The notes: generated from the sequence alone by a model not told the origin. A DNA stretch of 64,000 nt from Bacteroidia bacterium (GCA_030427905.1 JAUICL010000001.1:558001-622000), one strand, 5' to 3'. Counted from the first letter of the stretch, positions 27,297-36,681 are shown. Program-made: numbers and translations.

Positions 27297-28211
27297 TTAG
27301 CCGAGAGTGGAACGCTTTCGTAGTGGGTTAAGTTTTTGCAATCGCCCTTTTTTGTGCAATGCATTGAGAAACAGCGCTCCGAGAATGAGCACAGTCCCGC
27401 CATAAAAGCCGGGAGTCATTTTTTCGCTTGCGCCAAAGATCAGAAATGCGAGAATGATTCCATAAACGGGTTCCAGGTTGATCGTTAGCGATACGGTAAA
27501 AGGGGTGAGCTCCTTCATCACATTCACACTAGCCACAAAGGCAAAGGCGGTACAAATCACCCCCAGAACGATTAGCCACATCCAATCGGAAGTAGGCAGG
27601 TAGATCATTTCAGGGCCTATTTTCCCGTTGATTCCCACCCATATCAACATCCCCACAGCTCCAGCCATCATTTCGACCAGACTGATTCGATAAGGGTTGT
27701 CATTTTTGATAAAGCGGCCATTGATTGTAGTGAAAAGTGATGCCAAGAAGGCCGAAACAATCGCCAGCATGATTCCGAGTTTGTAGTCAGATTCGAAACT
27801 GAATATGAGTAGAAGCCCGACTACCACGAGCGAACCAGCAAATAGCTCGAATTTGTCAATCTTCCTTTTGAAAATCAATGGCTCGAGAATGGCTGTAAAC
27901 AATGCCGACGAGCTAAAGCAGGCCAATGCCACCGAGACATTCGACACTTTGATGGCTTCGAAGAAGGTGACCCAATGCAATGCGATAATCAATCCCGTCA
28001 AAGCATAGGGAACAAAATTCACCAGCAGCGACTTGTTGATCTTTCGCGTGGCGTAGGAAAAGATACCTATTGTGACCGCTGCGATGATCATCCGCCACAC
28101 GACCAAAATATCGGAGCTCGACTCAATCAAGCGACCCAGAACACCTGTAAAACCGAAGATAAAGACGATAAGGTGTAGTAAGAGAAGGGAACCCGTTCGA
28201 CTATTTTTCAT
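27297..28211 (-). CDS. EamA/DMT-family transporter
   Basis: 304 aa with ten predicted membrane helices in two homologous halves, the EamA (DUF6) arrangement of drug/metabolite transporters. The halves split near residue 145 (GLLLIFSFESDYKLG). There is a basic C-terminal tail. The substrate cannot be predicted; many members export amino acids or other small metabolites. Its ATG overlaps the DUF502 stop by 11 nt (ATGAAAAATAG), indicating coupled translation. It is followed by ispG after 9 nt. Confidence 0.88.
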   Translation of the reverse strand: MKNSRTGSLLLLHLIVFIFGFTGVLGRLIESSSDILVVWRMIIAAVTIGIFSYATRKINKSLLVNFVPYALTGLIIALHWVTFFEAIKVSNVSVALACFSSSALFTAILEPLIFKRKIDKFELFAGSLVVVGLLLIFSFESDYKLGIMLAIVSAFLASLFTTINGRFIKNDNPYRISLVEMMAGAVGMLIWVGINGKIGPEMIYLPTSDWMWLIVLGVICTAFAFVASVNVMKELTPFTVSLTINLEPVYGIILAFLIFGASEKMTPGFYGGTVLILGALFLNALHKKGRLQKLNPLRKRSTLG

Positions 28212-28791
28212 TGCTTTTCTTTCCGAGATCAGTTACACCACCCGAAACGATAAACTTCATGACTTCCGGGGTCGGTGCGTCAATCGGAGTCACGTTTTCG
28301 CGTGGCACAATAAATAGATTTCCCGAAAAATTGTAGCTATGCGGCAAGTACACAGCTATTTTTTCGCTCTTAATATTCAGGCTGGTCAGGTCTTCATTGG
28401 TGATAAAGCCGAGTTTTTCAATATCACTTTCCTTGCTTAGCTTGACCAATACGGGTTTCGAAAAACTTTTCTTTTGCCCCACAAATGCCGAGAGTAAATC
28501 GCTGATGGCGGTGTAGATCGTCTTGACGAGGGGTATGCGATCGAGTAGGCGGTTGGCCCAGTTTACGATGGGCTGGGTGATAAACAGCGAACCGAGAAAG
28601 CCCAGTGCCGTAATGCCCAAAAACAAAACGAGCACACCCAAGCCCGGAATATCCATCGGGATGAGATCGTCGAGAAAAACAAAAAGACGATATACCGTGT
28701 AGCCGATCACGGTGATTGGCACCACCAGGAGCAAGCCTTGGAAAAAGGCCCCGAGAACGCGTTTGGATAAACTCTTTTTATTCATTTCCAA
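28201..28791 (-). CDS. DUF502 membrane protein
   Basis: 196 aa. Two membrane helices near residues 15-38 and 45-70 are followed by a soluble part with the DUF502 features PLVKTIYTAISDL near residue 88, a VLVKLSKE strand, and VYLPHSYNFSGNLFIVPRENVTPID near 150. The family is widespread and has no known role in bacteria, and its plant relatives (COV1-like) act in vascular patterning. It is in the middle of the hemW-ispG run, overlapping the EamA gene by 11 nt and separated from the YjbR-like gene by 18 nt. Confidence 0.88.
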   Translation of the reverse strand: MEMNKKSLSKRVLGAFFQGLLLVVPITVIGYTVYRLFVFLDDLIPMDIPGLGVLVLFLGITALGFLGSLFITQPIVNWANRLLDRIPLVKTIYTAISDLLSAFVGQKKSFSKPVLVKLSKESDIEKLGFITNEDLTSLNIKSEKIAVYLPHSYNFSGNLFIVPRENVTPIDAPTPEVMKFIVSGGVTDLGKKSNEK

Positions 28792-28809
28792 TCGTTGAAG
28801 TACGCGAAA

Positions 28810-29169
28810 TTACTTCATTTCATTGAGTTCCGCCTTCTGCTTCTTCGTCAACTTTGAAACCACCAAATCGTAAGAGTGCTGGATCATTTTATCCATCAAG
28901 TCTTCTGGCACATTCATGTCGATTCGGATGGTGTTCCAATGCTTTTTGTTGAGGTGGTATCCGCCGTAGATTCCCTCGGGATATTCTTCCCGCAATTCGA
29001 TGGCCCACTCGGGGTCGCACTTCAGTGAAAACGATTGGAAATTATCGACAGAACAAATGGCGAACATCTTGTCCATGACTTTAAAGACAAGGGCAGTTTC
29101 ATCAAAGGGAAAGGATTCGGTTACTGCTTTTTTTGATAGGCAGATTTCTCTAAAGCGTTCGATGTTCAT
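28810..29169 (-). CDS. MmcQ/YjbR family protein
   Basis: 119 aa with the family pattern: CLSKKAVTESFPFDETALVFKVMDKMFA, abbreviated as FPFDE then VFKVxxKMFA; SLKCDPEWAIELREEYP; and GYHLNKKHWNTIRI near residues 72-86. YjbR-like proteins have a CyaY-like fold and may bind nucleic acid; the biochemical function is not settled. Its ATG overlaps the cyclase stop by 4 nt (ATGA), and it is followed by DUF502. Confidence 0.9.
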   Translation of the reverse strand: MNIERFREICLSKKAVTESFPFDETALVFKVMDKMFAICSVDNFQSFSLKCDPEWAIELREEYPEGIYGGYHLNKKHWNTIRIDMNVPEDLMDKMIQHSYDLVVSKLTKKQKAELNEMK

Positions 29170-29936
29170 ATTGATAAGGCATAAAGCACCGGCTTACTCG
29201 GGCTGGCGTCATTTTCAAATGGTGCGATCTGAAGATTGAGTAGGTAATCGCCGTCGGATACTTCGTTTTTGATGTAAACCATTTCGGTGATGGTCGACTC
29301 TCCGTCGCCTGAGCGGCCGCCATGCCAAAAGGCGCGGTGAGCGAGCAGTTTTCCGCCGTCGTTTTCCCGATCTACCGAAGGCAGGTCAGTGAGCAAGTGC
29401 TTGATTCCCAGGTCTCGCATCCAGGCTAAGGCTTCGGGTTCGAAATAGGCCGGATTGGTATTGGAATAATTCTGTGAGAGCTTTGAGTCGGAGTTAGGCA
29501 TAGTGCGAATCACCAAGGCTTCGATATCGGCACTTTTCACCTGTGCTTCAATCGCCTCTCGCGTGATGATTAAATCGCCGTGCTTTACGAATTCTGACTC
29601 CTTGCCAGCAAATGGCTTTGGCTCAATTGTGATCAACTCAGCTTTGAAGAAGAACCGGGTCAGTGTTTTGTTAATCGATAGAACCTCCTCATCGATATGC
29701 CCCACCGTTTCGGTGTGGGTACCGTGCCCATGCGGATTGAAATGAATATGCCGAAAGTTGACACTGCCACCAAGGGCTACACTTCCCGTAAATTGGTCGT
29801 TTACCACTGGCTCGATGCTGATTGGATCAACATACCAAGCTCGCGGGCCATTTGGGGAGAGCGGTATCGAGATGTCGATTCCTTTCGAAAGGTCTGCCTT
29901 GTAGGTCTGACCAGCGATTTTTAATTCAATCTTCAT
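29166..29936 (-). CDS. Cyclase-family protein (kynurenine-formamidase-like)
   Basis: 256 aa of the metal-dependent cyclase/formamidase family. The family signature HxGTHxDxPxH reads HGHGTHTETVGH near residues 72-83, so the usual Asp is Glu and the Pro is lost, while the histidines are kept. Downstream there are a conserved EALVIRT strand (VIRTMPN) and the late DLPSVDRENDGG region. Members hydrolyse formamides or cyclise small molecules; the substrate here is unknown. Overlaps: 11 nt with the hemW stop (ATGAAGATTGA) and 4 nt with the YjbR-like gene. Confidence 0.88.
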   Translation of the reverse strand: MKIELKIAGQTYKADLSKGIDISIPLSPNGPRAWYVDPISIEPVVNDQFTGSVALGGSVNFRHIHFNPHGHGTHTETVGHIDEEVLSINKTLTRFFFKAELITIEPKPFAGKESEFVKHGDLIITREAIEAQVKSADIEALVIRTMPNSDSKLSQNYSNTNPAYFEPEALAWMRDLGIKHLLTDLPSVDRENDGGKLLAHRAFWHGGRSGDGESTITEMVYIKNEVSDGDYLLNLQIAPFENDASPSKPVLYALSI

Positions 29937-31065
29937 GGTTCAAAATAAAGAAATCAGACGCGATTCCGTCAGCTCGAAATAGGCCTTTTCGCGTTAGCAC
30001 CAGATTTCCATCGGTCAGGCTCGCCCAGCCTTTCTCGATAATGCGGTCAATCACGTCGCGATACTGGTCTTCAAAATCAAAGTCAAACCTTTCCCGCATC
30101 ACCTGAAAATCGATACCCCATTTGGTTCGCAGTCCTGTCATGATGTACTCATTCAACCTGTCGGTCGTGCTGAGTGTTTCTGTAGTGAAGGGCGTTTCTC
30201 CAGCTTCGATGGCTTTGATATAGGCTGGGTTGTTTGCTAAATTCCACCCGCGGTTTTTTCCATCGAAACTATGCGCCGAAGGGCCCAAGCCGAGGTAGGG
30301 CACACCTTTCCAGTAAGACGTATTGTGTTGGGAATAGAATTCAGTCCTTCCAAAATTACTGACTTCGTATTGCTCGAGACCGTTTTGGCTGAACACATCT
30401 ACCATGTTCAAGAACTGGGCATTGGCAGCGTCTTCGTCTATGGGCTTTTCCTTGCCCTTGGCTACCCAGTGGCCCAGTGCAGTGCCCGATTCTACCGTCA
30501 GGCAATATGCCGAGACGTGTGGGACGTTCATTTCCAAAACCCGAGCCAGCTCATTTTCCCATTCATCTATGCTCAAGCCGGGTAGTCCGTAGATCAGGTC
30601 AATGGTGATGTTGCTGATCCCCGCTTCCTGTGCCGATTTTACCGAACTCAGGGCTTCTTCGGCGTTGTGCGCCCGATTCATCCACTTGAGCTGCTCATCG
30701 AGAAAACTTTGTATCCCGATGCTCAGGCGGTTTATTCCGAGAGACTTCCACTCCCGAAGTACATCGGCTGTAATATCGTCTGGGTTAGCTTCTAGGGTGA
30801 TTTCGGCATCGTCATCCACATCGAAATGGGAGCGCAGAGCATCCAAAATTTTTGAGATTTCATCCTTTGAGAGCAAACTGGGCGTTCCACCACCGAAGTA
30901 TATCGTTGAGATGGATTTTGTCGGCAGGTAATTGCGGCGTTGAGCGATCTCTTTTACGATGGCATCTACGAGCTGAGCTTTCAGCTTTGTATTGGTCGAA
31001 AAGTGAAAGTCGCAATAGTGGCAAGCCTGCCTGCAAAAAGGAACGTGGATGTAGATTCCAGCCAT
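29926..31065 (-). CDS. hemW: Radical SAM family heme chaperone HemW
   Basis: 379 aa (E. coli 378 aa). The N-terminus has the radical-SAM cluster motif C11-RQA-C15-HY-C18, followed by FGGGTPSLL near residue 58, ITLEANPDD, RLSIGIQSF, and the HemW C-terminal domain with RLNEYIMTGLRTKWGI. HemW is related to the oxygen-independent coproporphyrinogen oxidase HemN but acts in heme insertion into respiratory enzymes; the single extra-Cys motif and C-terminus point to HemW rather than HemN. It is the first gene of the overlapping unit running to ispG. Confidence 0.93.
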   Translation of the reverse strand: MAGIYIHVPFCRQACHYCDFHFSTNTKLKAQLVDAIVKEIAQRRNYLPTKSISTIYFGGGTPSLLSKDEISKILDALRSHFDVDDDAEITLEANPDDITADVLREWKSLGINRLSIGIQSFLDEQLKWMNRAHNAEEALSSVKSAQEAGISNITIDLIYGLPGLSIDEWENELARVLEMNVPHVSAYCLTVESGTALGHWVAKGKEKPIDEDAANAQFLNMVDVFSQNGLEQYEVSNFGRTEFYSQHNTSYWKGVPYLGLGPSAHSFDGKNRGWNLANNPAYIKAIEAGETPFTTETLSTTDRLNEYIMTGLRTKWGIDFQVMRERFDFDFEDQYRDVIDRIIEKGWASLTDGNLVLTRKGLFRADGIASDFFILNHED

Positions 31066-31095
31066 GCCGCCAAGGTAGTTAAATCGGGATTAGAC

Positions 31096-32604
31096 TTAAG
31101 CTTTGGTGCGCAGGACTATCCTGAAAGTAGTCCCAACGCCCGGTTCACTGCGCTTCACGAAAATCTTTCCGCTGTGGTAGTTTTCGATGATGCGCTTCGT
31201 CAGAGAAAGGCCCAATCCCCAGCCGCGCTTCTTGGTGGTGTAGCCCGGTTGGAAAACGGCTTTGTGATTCTTCCCCGTTATACCTTTCCCCGTGTCGGTG
31301 ATATCGATATAGACATTTTGGATTTCGTGGCTAACCACAATGGTGATATCGCCTTTTCCTTCCATAGCGTCCACGGCGTTCTTGAGGATGTTTTCGATCA
31401 CCCAGCTAAATAGCGGACGGTTGATCATAGCCTTGATATGGCTCTCTCCATCTACTTGTATCGAGAATTTCACGCGTGTGGAAAGACGCGGGCGGAGGTA
31501 CGACATGGTTTTGTCGATCACTTCTACCACCGACTCCAATTTGAGTTCTGGGTTAGATCCAATTTTCGAGAATCGATCGGTGATCATTTCCAATCGCTCG
31601 ATGTCTTTGTTTAGCTCGGTGATCACTTCCTCTTCGGTGCCTTTGCTCTCCAAGAGCTGTATCCAGGCCATCAGGCTTGAAAGCGGAGTACCGAGCTGGT
31701 GAGCGGTTTCTTTCGCCATACCGATCCACACTTGGTTTTGCTCTGCTCGTCGGAAAGTGCTGAAAATCAGGTAGGAGATAAGTAGGAATAAACCGATGAT
31801 AATAAACTGGACAATCGGGAAATACTGGAGTTGGGTGATGATGACCGAATCGGTGTAGAACACGTAGGCCACAACCTTTTGGCCGAATTTCACTTGGATC
31901 GGGTCATTTGCGGCACCCATTACCGCCAGTTGTTTTGAGAGACTGGTGGAATCTGCCACGAGGGTGGAATCGACATTTCCAAAATTGATGACCTCGGTTT
32001 GAGTTGAATCCATTACCAGAACCGGAACCGATCCCGAGTTCATCACCGTTTCGCTGATAAAGGAATTGATCAGGTCGTCGAGGGTTTTTTCCAGCTCAGT
32101 AATGATTCTGGAATCCTGGTAGTACACGCGTTGATCGATACCCGAAATGCTCAGTCTGATCGGATCGTATTTAGACGCCATGGCATTGAGCAAACTATCA
32201 GTGCGGGCCTTGGTGGCCAGGTATTTCTTGTCGATGTTTCGGTCGAAGACCACTTGGTTTGACTTATCGACCACGAGGACGGGAATGGTCTTGTTGGCGG
32301 CCAGAATGTCCTGAAGAAATTTGAGTTCTCGATCACTTGCCGTCGTAACTCGACCCGTTGCTTGCGACCAGATATTGATCTTGCTCCGCTCTTCTCTTCT
32401 CATTTCAGAGAAAAGCTCCTGGGTATAGTTGATCAGGGTAAGTCTTTTCTTAACGGCTTCAGACCAGAGCTGTACTTTCTGCCGCTCTTCCGACCTTATT
32501 TTATTGACGATGTGGTTGGAGTACCAAAGCGATAGACCCACAATAACCGTAGCAAGCACCAGCAGCACGGCCTTCCATTGCTGCTTTCTGGAGTATAAAT
32601 TCAT
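31096..32604 (-). CDS. Orphan sensor histidine kinase with duplicated extracytoplasmic segment
   Basis: 502 aa with TM1 near 11-28 and TM2 near 264-283, leaving about 235 residues outside the cytoplasm. That part holds two similar segments (about 105-178 and 193-262), each with PVLV(V/M)D, then DPI, then a Y(Q/T)DS(R/V)IIT(E/Q)L ending. A short element EERxKxxxWSxA also occurs twice (about 39-50 and 71-82). The kinase core has a non-classical H box with His302 in ETAHQLGTP, an N box ENILKNAVDAME, and G boxes DTGKGI and GWGLGLSL. No response regulator is adjacent, so the partner is unknown. Confidence 0.92.
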   Translation of the reverse strand: MNLYSRKQQWKAVLLVLATVIVGLSLWYSNHIVNKIRSEERQKVQLWSEAVKKRLTLINYTQELFSEMRREERSKINIWSQATGRVTTASDRELKFLQDILAANKTIPVLVVDKSNQVVFDRNIDKKYLATKARTDSLLNAMASKYDPIRLSISGIDQRVYYQDSRIITELEKTLDDLINSFISETVMNSGSVPVLVMDSTQTEVINFGNVDSTLVADSTSLSKQLAVMGAANDPIQVKFGQKVVAYVFYTDSVIITQLQYFPIVQFIIIGLFLLISYLIFSTFRRAEQNQVWIGMAKETAHQLGTPLSSLMAWIQLLESKGTEEEVITELNKDIERLEMITDRFSKIGSNPELKLESVVEVIDKTMSYLRPRLSTRVKFSIQVDGESHIKAMINRPLFSWVIENILKNAVDAMEGKGDITIVVSHEIQNVYIDITDTGKGITGKNHKAVFQPGYTTKKRGWGLGLSLTKRIIENYHSGKIFVKRSEPGVGTTFRIVLRTKA

Positions 32605-32689
32605 TCAGCTAATTACGTTTCTGAGTAGAGCTTTCGTCTATAAAGTAGAATTTGACTTAAAAGTAAAAATCTTTTGGGCCAGATTCCAA

Positions 32690-35335
32690 TTATAAGTCAT
32701 CATCTCCGCGAAATAAATCTTCATCGTCTTCATCATCTGATTTTGCTGGGGCTGGCTTCTTCTTTTTATCCTTTTGCCCCGACTGACTCGTGTCGGACTT
32801 GGTGCTTCCATCCCAGGTCACTTCAAATTGAGTTTCTCCTTTCGGCTTAGGCTCTGGCGGAGCTTGAAGGGTGGTATCTTTTTTAAAGAGTCCGAACTCT
32901 TCTTTGAGTATGGATTTAAACGTTTGCTTTTCTTCCTGAAACTGGTTGTTGCGCTTAGCCCGAGCGGCGTCTTTGTCCATGCTAAACTGTGGGTTGGACG
33001 TGGTGCCGTACATTTTTAAGAAAATGTTTAATCCGGTTCCGTCATCGACTACATGGCCAAACTCATCGCTATTTCCCTTGCCTTTTCTCAGCACTTCACT
33101 TAGCTTAAAATTGAAGGCGTAGTCTATTTCATTGTTGAACGAATGTGTCCCAGAACCTTGAAGATTCATCGCCGAAGATGAGATATCCATTCGCGGTATG
33201 GTCACCATTTGATTCTTGATTTTAATCTGATTGGCCAACGTATCAAACTCGATGTGCTTCAATTCTCTCTCGAGTTCATCAATTCGCAAGAACGACTTGT
33301 AGATCCCCGATTGACGCAGGTAGGCACCTATTTCCTGAAAGGCTTCCAGTTCGAGAAGCTTCCCATCCATCACCACCAAATCTACTTCCGAAATGATGGA
33401 TGCTGGGTCGACTTTTAAGTCGGATGAAATCTGACACTCAAACCGAATGTCGGCATTGGTTCTCCCTTCGATGTTTTCTGATCGGATCAAGCTTTGTCCA
33501 AAGTTTTCGAAGGAATAGAAGACCTCGTTCAGCCGCATGTCCTTTAAGATGGAGTTGGACTGAATCGCAAAGGCATCGCCTTCTTCGGTAATCGCGATGT
33601 TGGTTTTGACCAAACCATTGCAAGACTTAAACTCAAAAGGATTTAGTGTGAGCACTCCATTCGAAAGTCTGGCTCTTCCAGACACATCCTTGGCTTCGAA
33701 TCGGCGGAAGTTCAGTTCTTGAACGAGTATGTCGAGATCGAAATCGAGGTCTCGGGGCAATTCGAGTTTATAGGTAGTATCTGCCTTGGACTCTTCCTGG
33801 GTAAGAATGGAATTAAAATCAAGTGCATCAGCTCTAAATTCGGCATCCACTTTCAAAGTCTGCCCTCGTTGGGTGAGATAGGGAAGGGCGTTTACAATCT
33901 CGCCCGACAGGGTGAAAGGGCTTTCATTGACTCTAGCCGATAAGGATTTTGTCGTGATCGCGTTGTTCTCGAGACTCAGGTTTCCGTTGATTTCATCGTA
34001 GAGCTGCGACTGGTTTTTCATGCGTATCAACCCGTCGCTTAGGGTGATCACCCCGTTGAAGTCAATACCACGCAGCATATCGAGTTTGGCTTCCGTGCTC
34101 TGTGCAGCGAGCTTTCCGCTGAGCGTTCCGTTTAGCGCTATACTTCCATCCAGTTCATCAGCCAGTGAGATGTTGATCAGGTTTTTGAGTTCTGAGAGAT
34201 CTATTTTCCCCTTTAGCTCCAGATCGAAAGCGGGGCTTTTGAAGTCGACGATTTTTCCCTTGGCTTCCAGTTTTCCACCACCAATAGATGCTTGAAGCTC
34301 ATCAAGCGATAGGGTCGATACGTCGTTTTTTAGCGAGTAAATCCCTTTTGCATCGGCAATATTGGCCTTTCCAAGTGCCGTGTGGTGCTGGAAAGTTCCA
34401 TCTACTTCATCAAATCCGACCAGGATATCAAGCGTCTTCCCGTATTTGAGCTTTAGATCGACATCTGCTTCTCCCTTGGCCTGATACTTTTGGAAAGTCC
34501 AGCGATTGGTGCGCGGAATCAGCCGAACCATTTTCTCTAAATCCCCACCGGTGGTTTTGATATCCACCACCCATTGATCGGCTTCTTTGGGGGCGTAGGC
34601 TCCTTCTACGTGGTATTGCTGATCGGAAATATTTAGCCCCTTACTGCTGAATTTGTACAGGCTGTTTTGGTGGTCGATCTCACAAACAAAATCGCCAGAG
34701 AGTTCTTGATCCAAATAGAGAATGTCTGCACCTTGACCAATGCTGTGCACCAGCAAATCGCAATCGGCATCGATGGTGTAAGCCTGCTTTCCAAAATCGC
34801 CATTGGCTCTTCCGTTAACAATCTCGACATCCAAGTTCAGCTTACCGGCATTCTCCAGGCTGTATCGAAAATCTTGGATGTCGACATTGGTGAGTGAAAT
34901 GGCTGCTTTGCCAGAACTGTCAGAACGGGATTTCCAGAAACGAAAATTATCCGTTCCATCCGGGTACATGGCCATTTTGAAGAATCCGCCATTGATCTCT
35001 GCTTCGGTGATGGTGTAGTTTTGTTTGAAGAAATCAATCAGCGCAATCTGGAGGTAGAGGTCATCAGCATATAGCAAAGTGTCAGATTCGGTTTTGCCAG
35101 GACCAACTTCGGGGATAACGACGTGGCTAAAGCGCAGGCTCGCGTAGGGAAATCGCTGGATCAGGCTCAGGTTGATATCGTCCACATCTACCGGTACCAG
35201 AAGGTGGTTGTTTAGCTCGGCCACGACAATCTCCTTGACTTCAGGCTCAAACTTTTTGGCGAGAAAATAGGCCGCTACAAGTCCGATGCAAGCAAGGGAG
35301 ACTAAGACAAAAAGGTATTTGAGAAGGCGCTTCAA
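32690..35335 (-). CDS. AsmA-like protein
   Basis: 881 aa. An N-terminal membrane anchor (about 5-28) precedes a long beta-rich region with an AsmA N-terminal domain and an AsmA_2-like C-terminal region. The tail (about 800-881) is charged, Lys/Asp/Glu-rich and predicted to be disordered. AsmA-like proteins are bridge-like repeating-beta-groove proteins proposed to move phospholipids between membranes. It is followed 85 nt later by the histidine kinase gene on the same strand and preceded by the pseudouridine synthase gene. No evidence links it to a partner. Confidence 0.87.
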   Translation of the reverse strand: MKRLLKYLFVLVSLACIGLVAAYFLAKKFEPEVKEIVVAELNNHLLVPVDVDDINLSLIQRFPYASLRFSHVVIPEVGPGKTESDTLLYADDLYLQIALIDFFKQNYTITEAEINGGFFKMAMYPDGTDNFRFWKSRSDSSGKAAISLTNVDIQDFRYSLENAGKLNLDVEIVNGRANGDFGKQAYTIDADCDLLVHSIGQGADILYLDQELSGDFVCEIDHQNSLYKFSSKGLNISDQQYHVEGAYAPKEADQWVVDIKTTGGDLEKMVRLIPRTNRWTFQKYQAKGEADVDLKLKYGKTLDILVGFDEVDGTFQHHTALGKANIADAKGIYSLKNDVSTLSLDELQASIGGGKLEAKGKIVDFKSPAFDLELKGKIDLSELKNLINISLADELDGSIALNGTLSGKLAAQSTEAKLDMLRGIDFNGVITLSDGLIRMKNQSQLYDEINGNLSLENNAITTKSLSARVNESPFTLSGEIVNALPYLTQRGQTLKVDAEFRADALDFNSILTQEESKADTTYKLELPRDLDFDLDILVQELNFRRFEAKDVSGRARLSNGVLTLNPFEFKSCNGLVKTNIAITEEGDAFAIQSNSILKDMRLNEVFYSFENFGQSLIRSENIEGRTNADIRFECQISSDLKVDPASIISEVDLVVMDGKLLELEAFQEIGAYLRQSGIYKSFLRIDELERELKHIEFDTLANQIKIKNQMVTIPRMDISSSAMNLQGSGTHSFNNEIDYAFNFKLSEVLRKGKGNSDEFGHVVDDGTGLNIFLKMYGTTSNPQFSMDKDAARAKRNNQFQEEKQTFKSILKEEFGLFKKDTTLQAPPEPKPKGETQFEVTWDGSTKSDTSQSGQKDKKKKPAPAKSDDEDDEDLFRGDDDL

Positions 35336-35386
35336 TGAATATCAAATCTCTTGACAATATCCATTCAAACGTAGGTAAGGCCTCGT

Positions 35387-36301
35387 TTATTTCAACATCT
35401 TGAGTGTCGTAAGTTCGGCTGGAGTAATGTGTCGCCACTTGCCACGAGGCAAGTCTTTCTTGGTCAAGCCTGCATAGACTACACGGTCGAGTCGCAGAAT
35501 CTTATAGCCAAAGTGGCCCACCACATCGCGCACGAGCTGATTCTTTCCGCCCCTTATTTCGATTCCAAGCTGCTTTCGATCTTTTCCATCGCCTACATAG
35601 CTGGCTTCCGTGATATTGATTTCCTTACCATCTATTTCAAAGCCTTCGTTCATGGCTTTGATATGCTCCGCCTTCACGGGCTTATCGGTATGGATGTGGT
35701 AAATCTTTTGGGTGCTTGACTTCGAAAGGCTGAGTCGTTTTGCCAACTCCCCGTCGTTGGTGAAAATCACCAATCCAGAAGTGTCTCGGTTCATTCTTCC
35801 CACAGGACCGATACGATTCGTGCCAACCCCTTTGAGAAGACCAAAAGCCGTCCTTCGGGTAGGAGTTTCCACACCAGTCAGAGCAAAATCTTTGGGTTTG
35901 TTCAGCAGGACGTAAATCGGCTTTTCACGTGAGATCCGCTCTCCAGCGTATTTGACTTCATCGGTGGGCTGCACGCGGTAACCCATTTCGGTGATGGTTT
36001 TTCCGTTAACTTCTACGAGGCCACTTTTTATAAACTCATCAGCTTCTCTTCTGGAGCAAATACCCGAGTTGGCAATAAACTTGTTGAGACGTAAGGTGCC
36101 ATCATCTGGGCGTTGCTTCGAGTAGGACTTGTTTCGAAATTTAGGTGCAGGGCGCCATTTTTTATCGCCGTCTTTTTTTTCCCGATTCTCTGATCTTTGC
36201 TCTGGCCCTTTTTCCGGTCCTTTCTTTTGGCTGAATCGGCCTGAAAGACCCTTGCCTTTCTTCTCTCCTTTATTTCTGTCCTGTCTTCTTCGATCTGCCA
36301 T
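35387..36301 (-). CDS. rRNA pseudouridine synthase of the RsuA/RluB/RluF type
   Basis: 304 aa. The first 65 residues are low-complexity, Lys/Arg/Glu/Gly-rich and probably bind RNA non-specifically. Then come an S4 domain (LNKFIANSGICSRREADEFI near 73-92) and the catalytic domain with GRMNRDTSGLVIFTNDG near 163-179, whose Asp is the catalytic residue, and IEIRGGKNQLVRDVV near 240. It should modify 23S or 16S rRNA; RluB-like from layout, though the exact target is unclear. It runs in the same direction as YraN, 14 nt away. Confidence 0.92.
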   Translation of the reverse strand: MADRRRQDRNKGEKKGKGLSGRFSQKKGPEKGPEQRSENREKKDGDKKWRPAPKFRNKSYSKQRPDDGTLRLNKFIANSGICSRREADEFIKSGLVEVNGKTITEMGYRVQPTDEVKYAGERISREKPIYVLLNKPKDFALTGVETPTRRTAFGLLKGVGTNRIGPVGRMNRDTSGLVIFTNDGELAKRLSLSKSSTQKIYHIHTDKPVKAEHIKAMNEGFEIDGKEINITEASYVGDGKDRKQLGIEIRGGKNQLVRDVVGHFGYKILRLDRVVYAGLTKKDLPRGKWRHITPAELTTLKMLK

Positions 36302-36315
36302 AAGTCTTGTATTTG

Positions 36316-36681
36316 CTAGAGGGTGGGATAAAACGCGTCTGGGATGTGGTCGATTTTTAGCGGACCTTCGCCATACACTATAGAAACGAGGTCAAATCTA
36401 GCCTCTTTCTCCAGATTATTGCTCACCAAATATTCATTGGCAGCCAAAATAATTCGCTTTTGTTTCTTTCGAGTTACAGCCTGTTCCGGATTTCCCATCA
36501 CCGTATCCTTTCTCATTTTTACTTCCACGAAAACGATAAATTGCTCATTTTCAGCAATTATATCTATTTCTGCACGTCGAAAACGCCAGTTTCTTTCAAG
36601 AATTTTGAAACCTAAGCCAACCAAATGCGTAATAGCATGTGACTCGCCCGATTTTCCTAGAGAGTTGGTCGAAACAGACAT
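36316..36681 (-). CDS. YraN family (UPF0102) predicted nuclease
   Basis: 121 aa. The restriction-endonuclease-like core is visible: ILERNWRFRRAEIDIIA near 29-45, then FVVFVEVKxR as FIVFVEVKMR near 49-58, with the Asp and Glu-x-Lys that form the usual nuclease active site. Further on, AVTRKKQKRIILAANEYL. The family has no agreed biological role. It is divergent from the DUF4412 gene (49 bp between starts) and 14 nt upstream of the pseudouridine synthase gene. Confidence 0.92.
   Translation of the reverse strand: MSVSTNSLGKSGESHAITHLVGLGFKILERNWRFRRAEIDIIAENEQFIVFVEVKMRKDTVMGNPEQAVTRKKQKRIILAANEYLVSNNLEKEARFDLVSIVYGEGPLKIDHIPDAFYPTL

Noticed and set aside
30940-31413. A 157-codon plus-strand frame across the hemW-histidine kinase junction
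   Set aside because: It is antisense to the hemW N-terminus and to the kinase C-terminus, both conserved.
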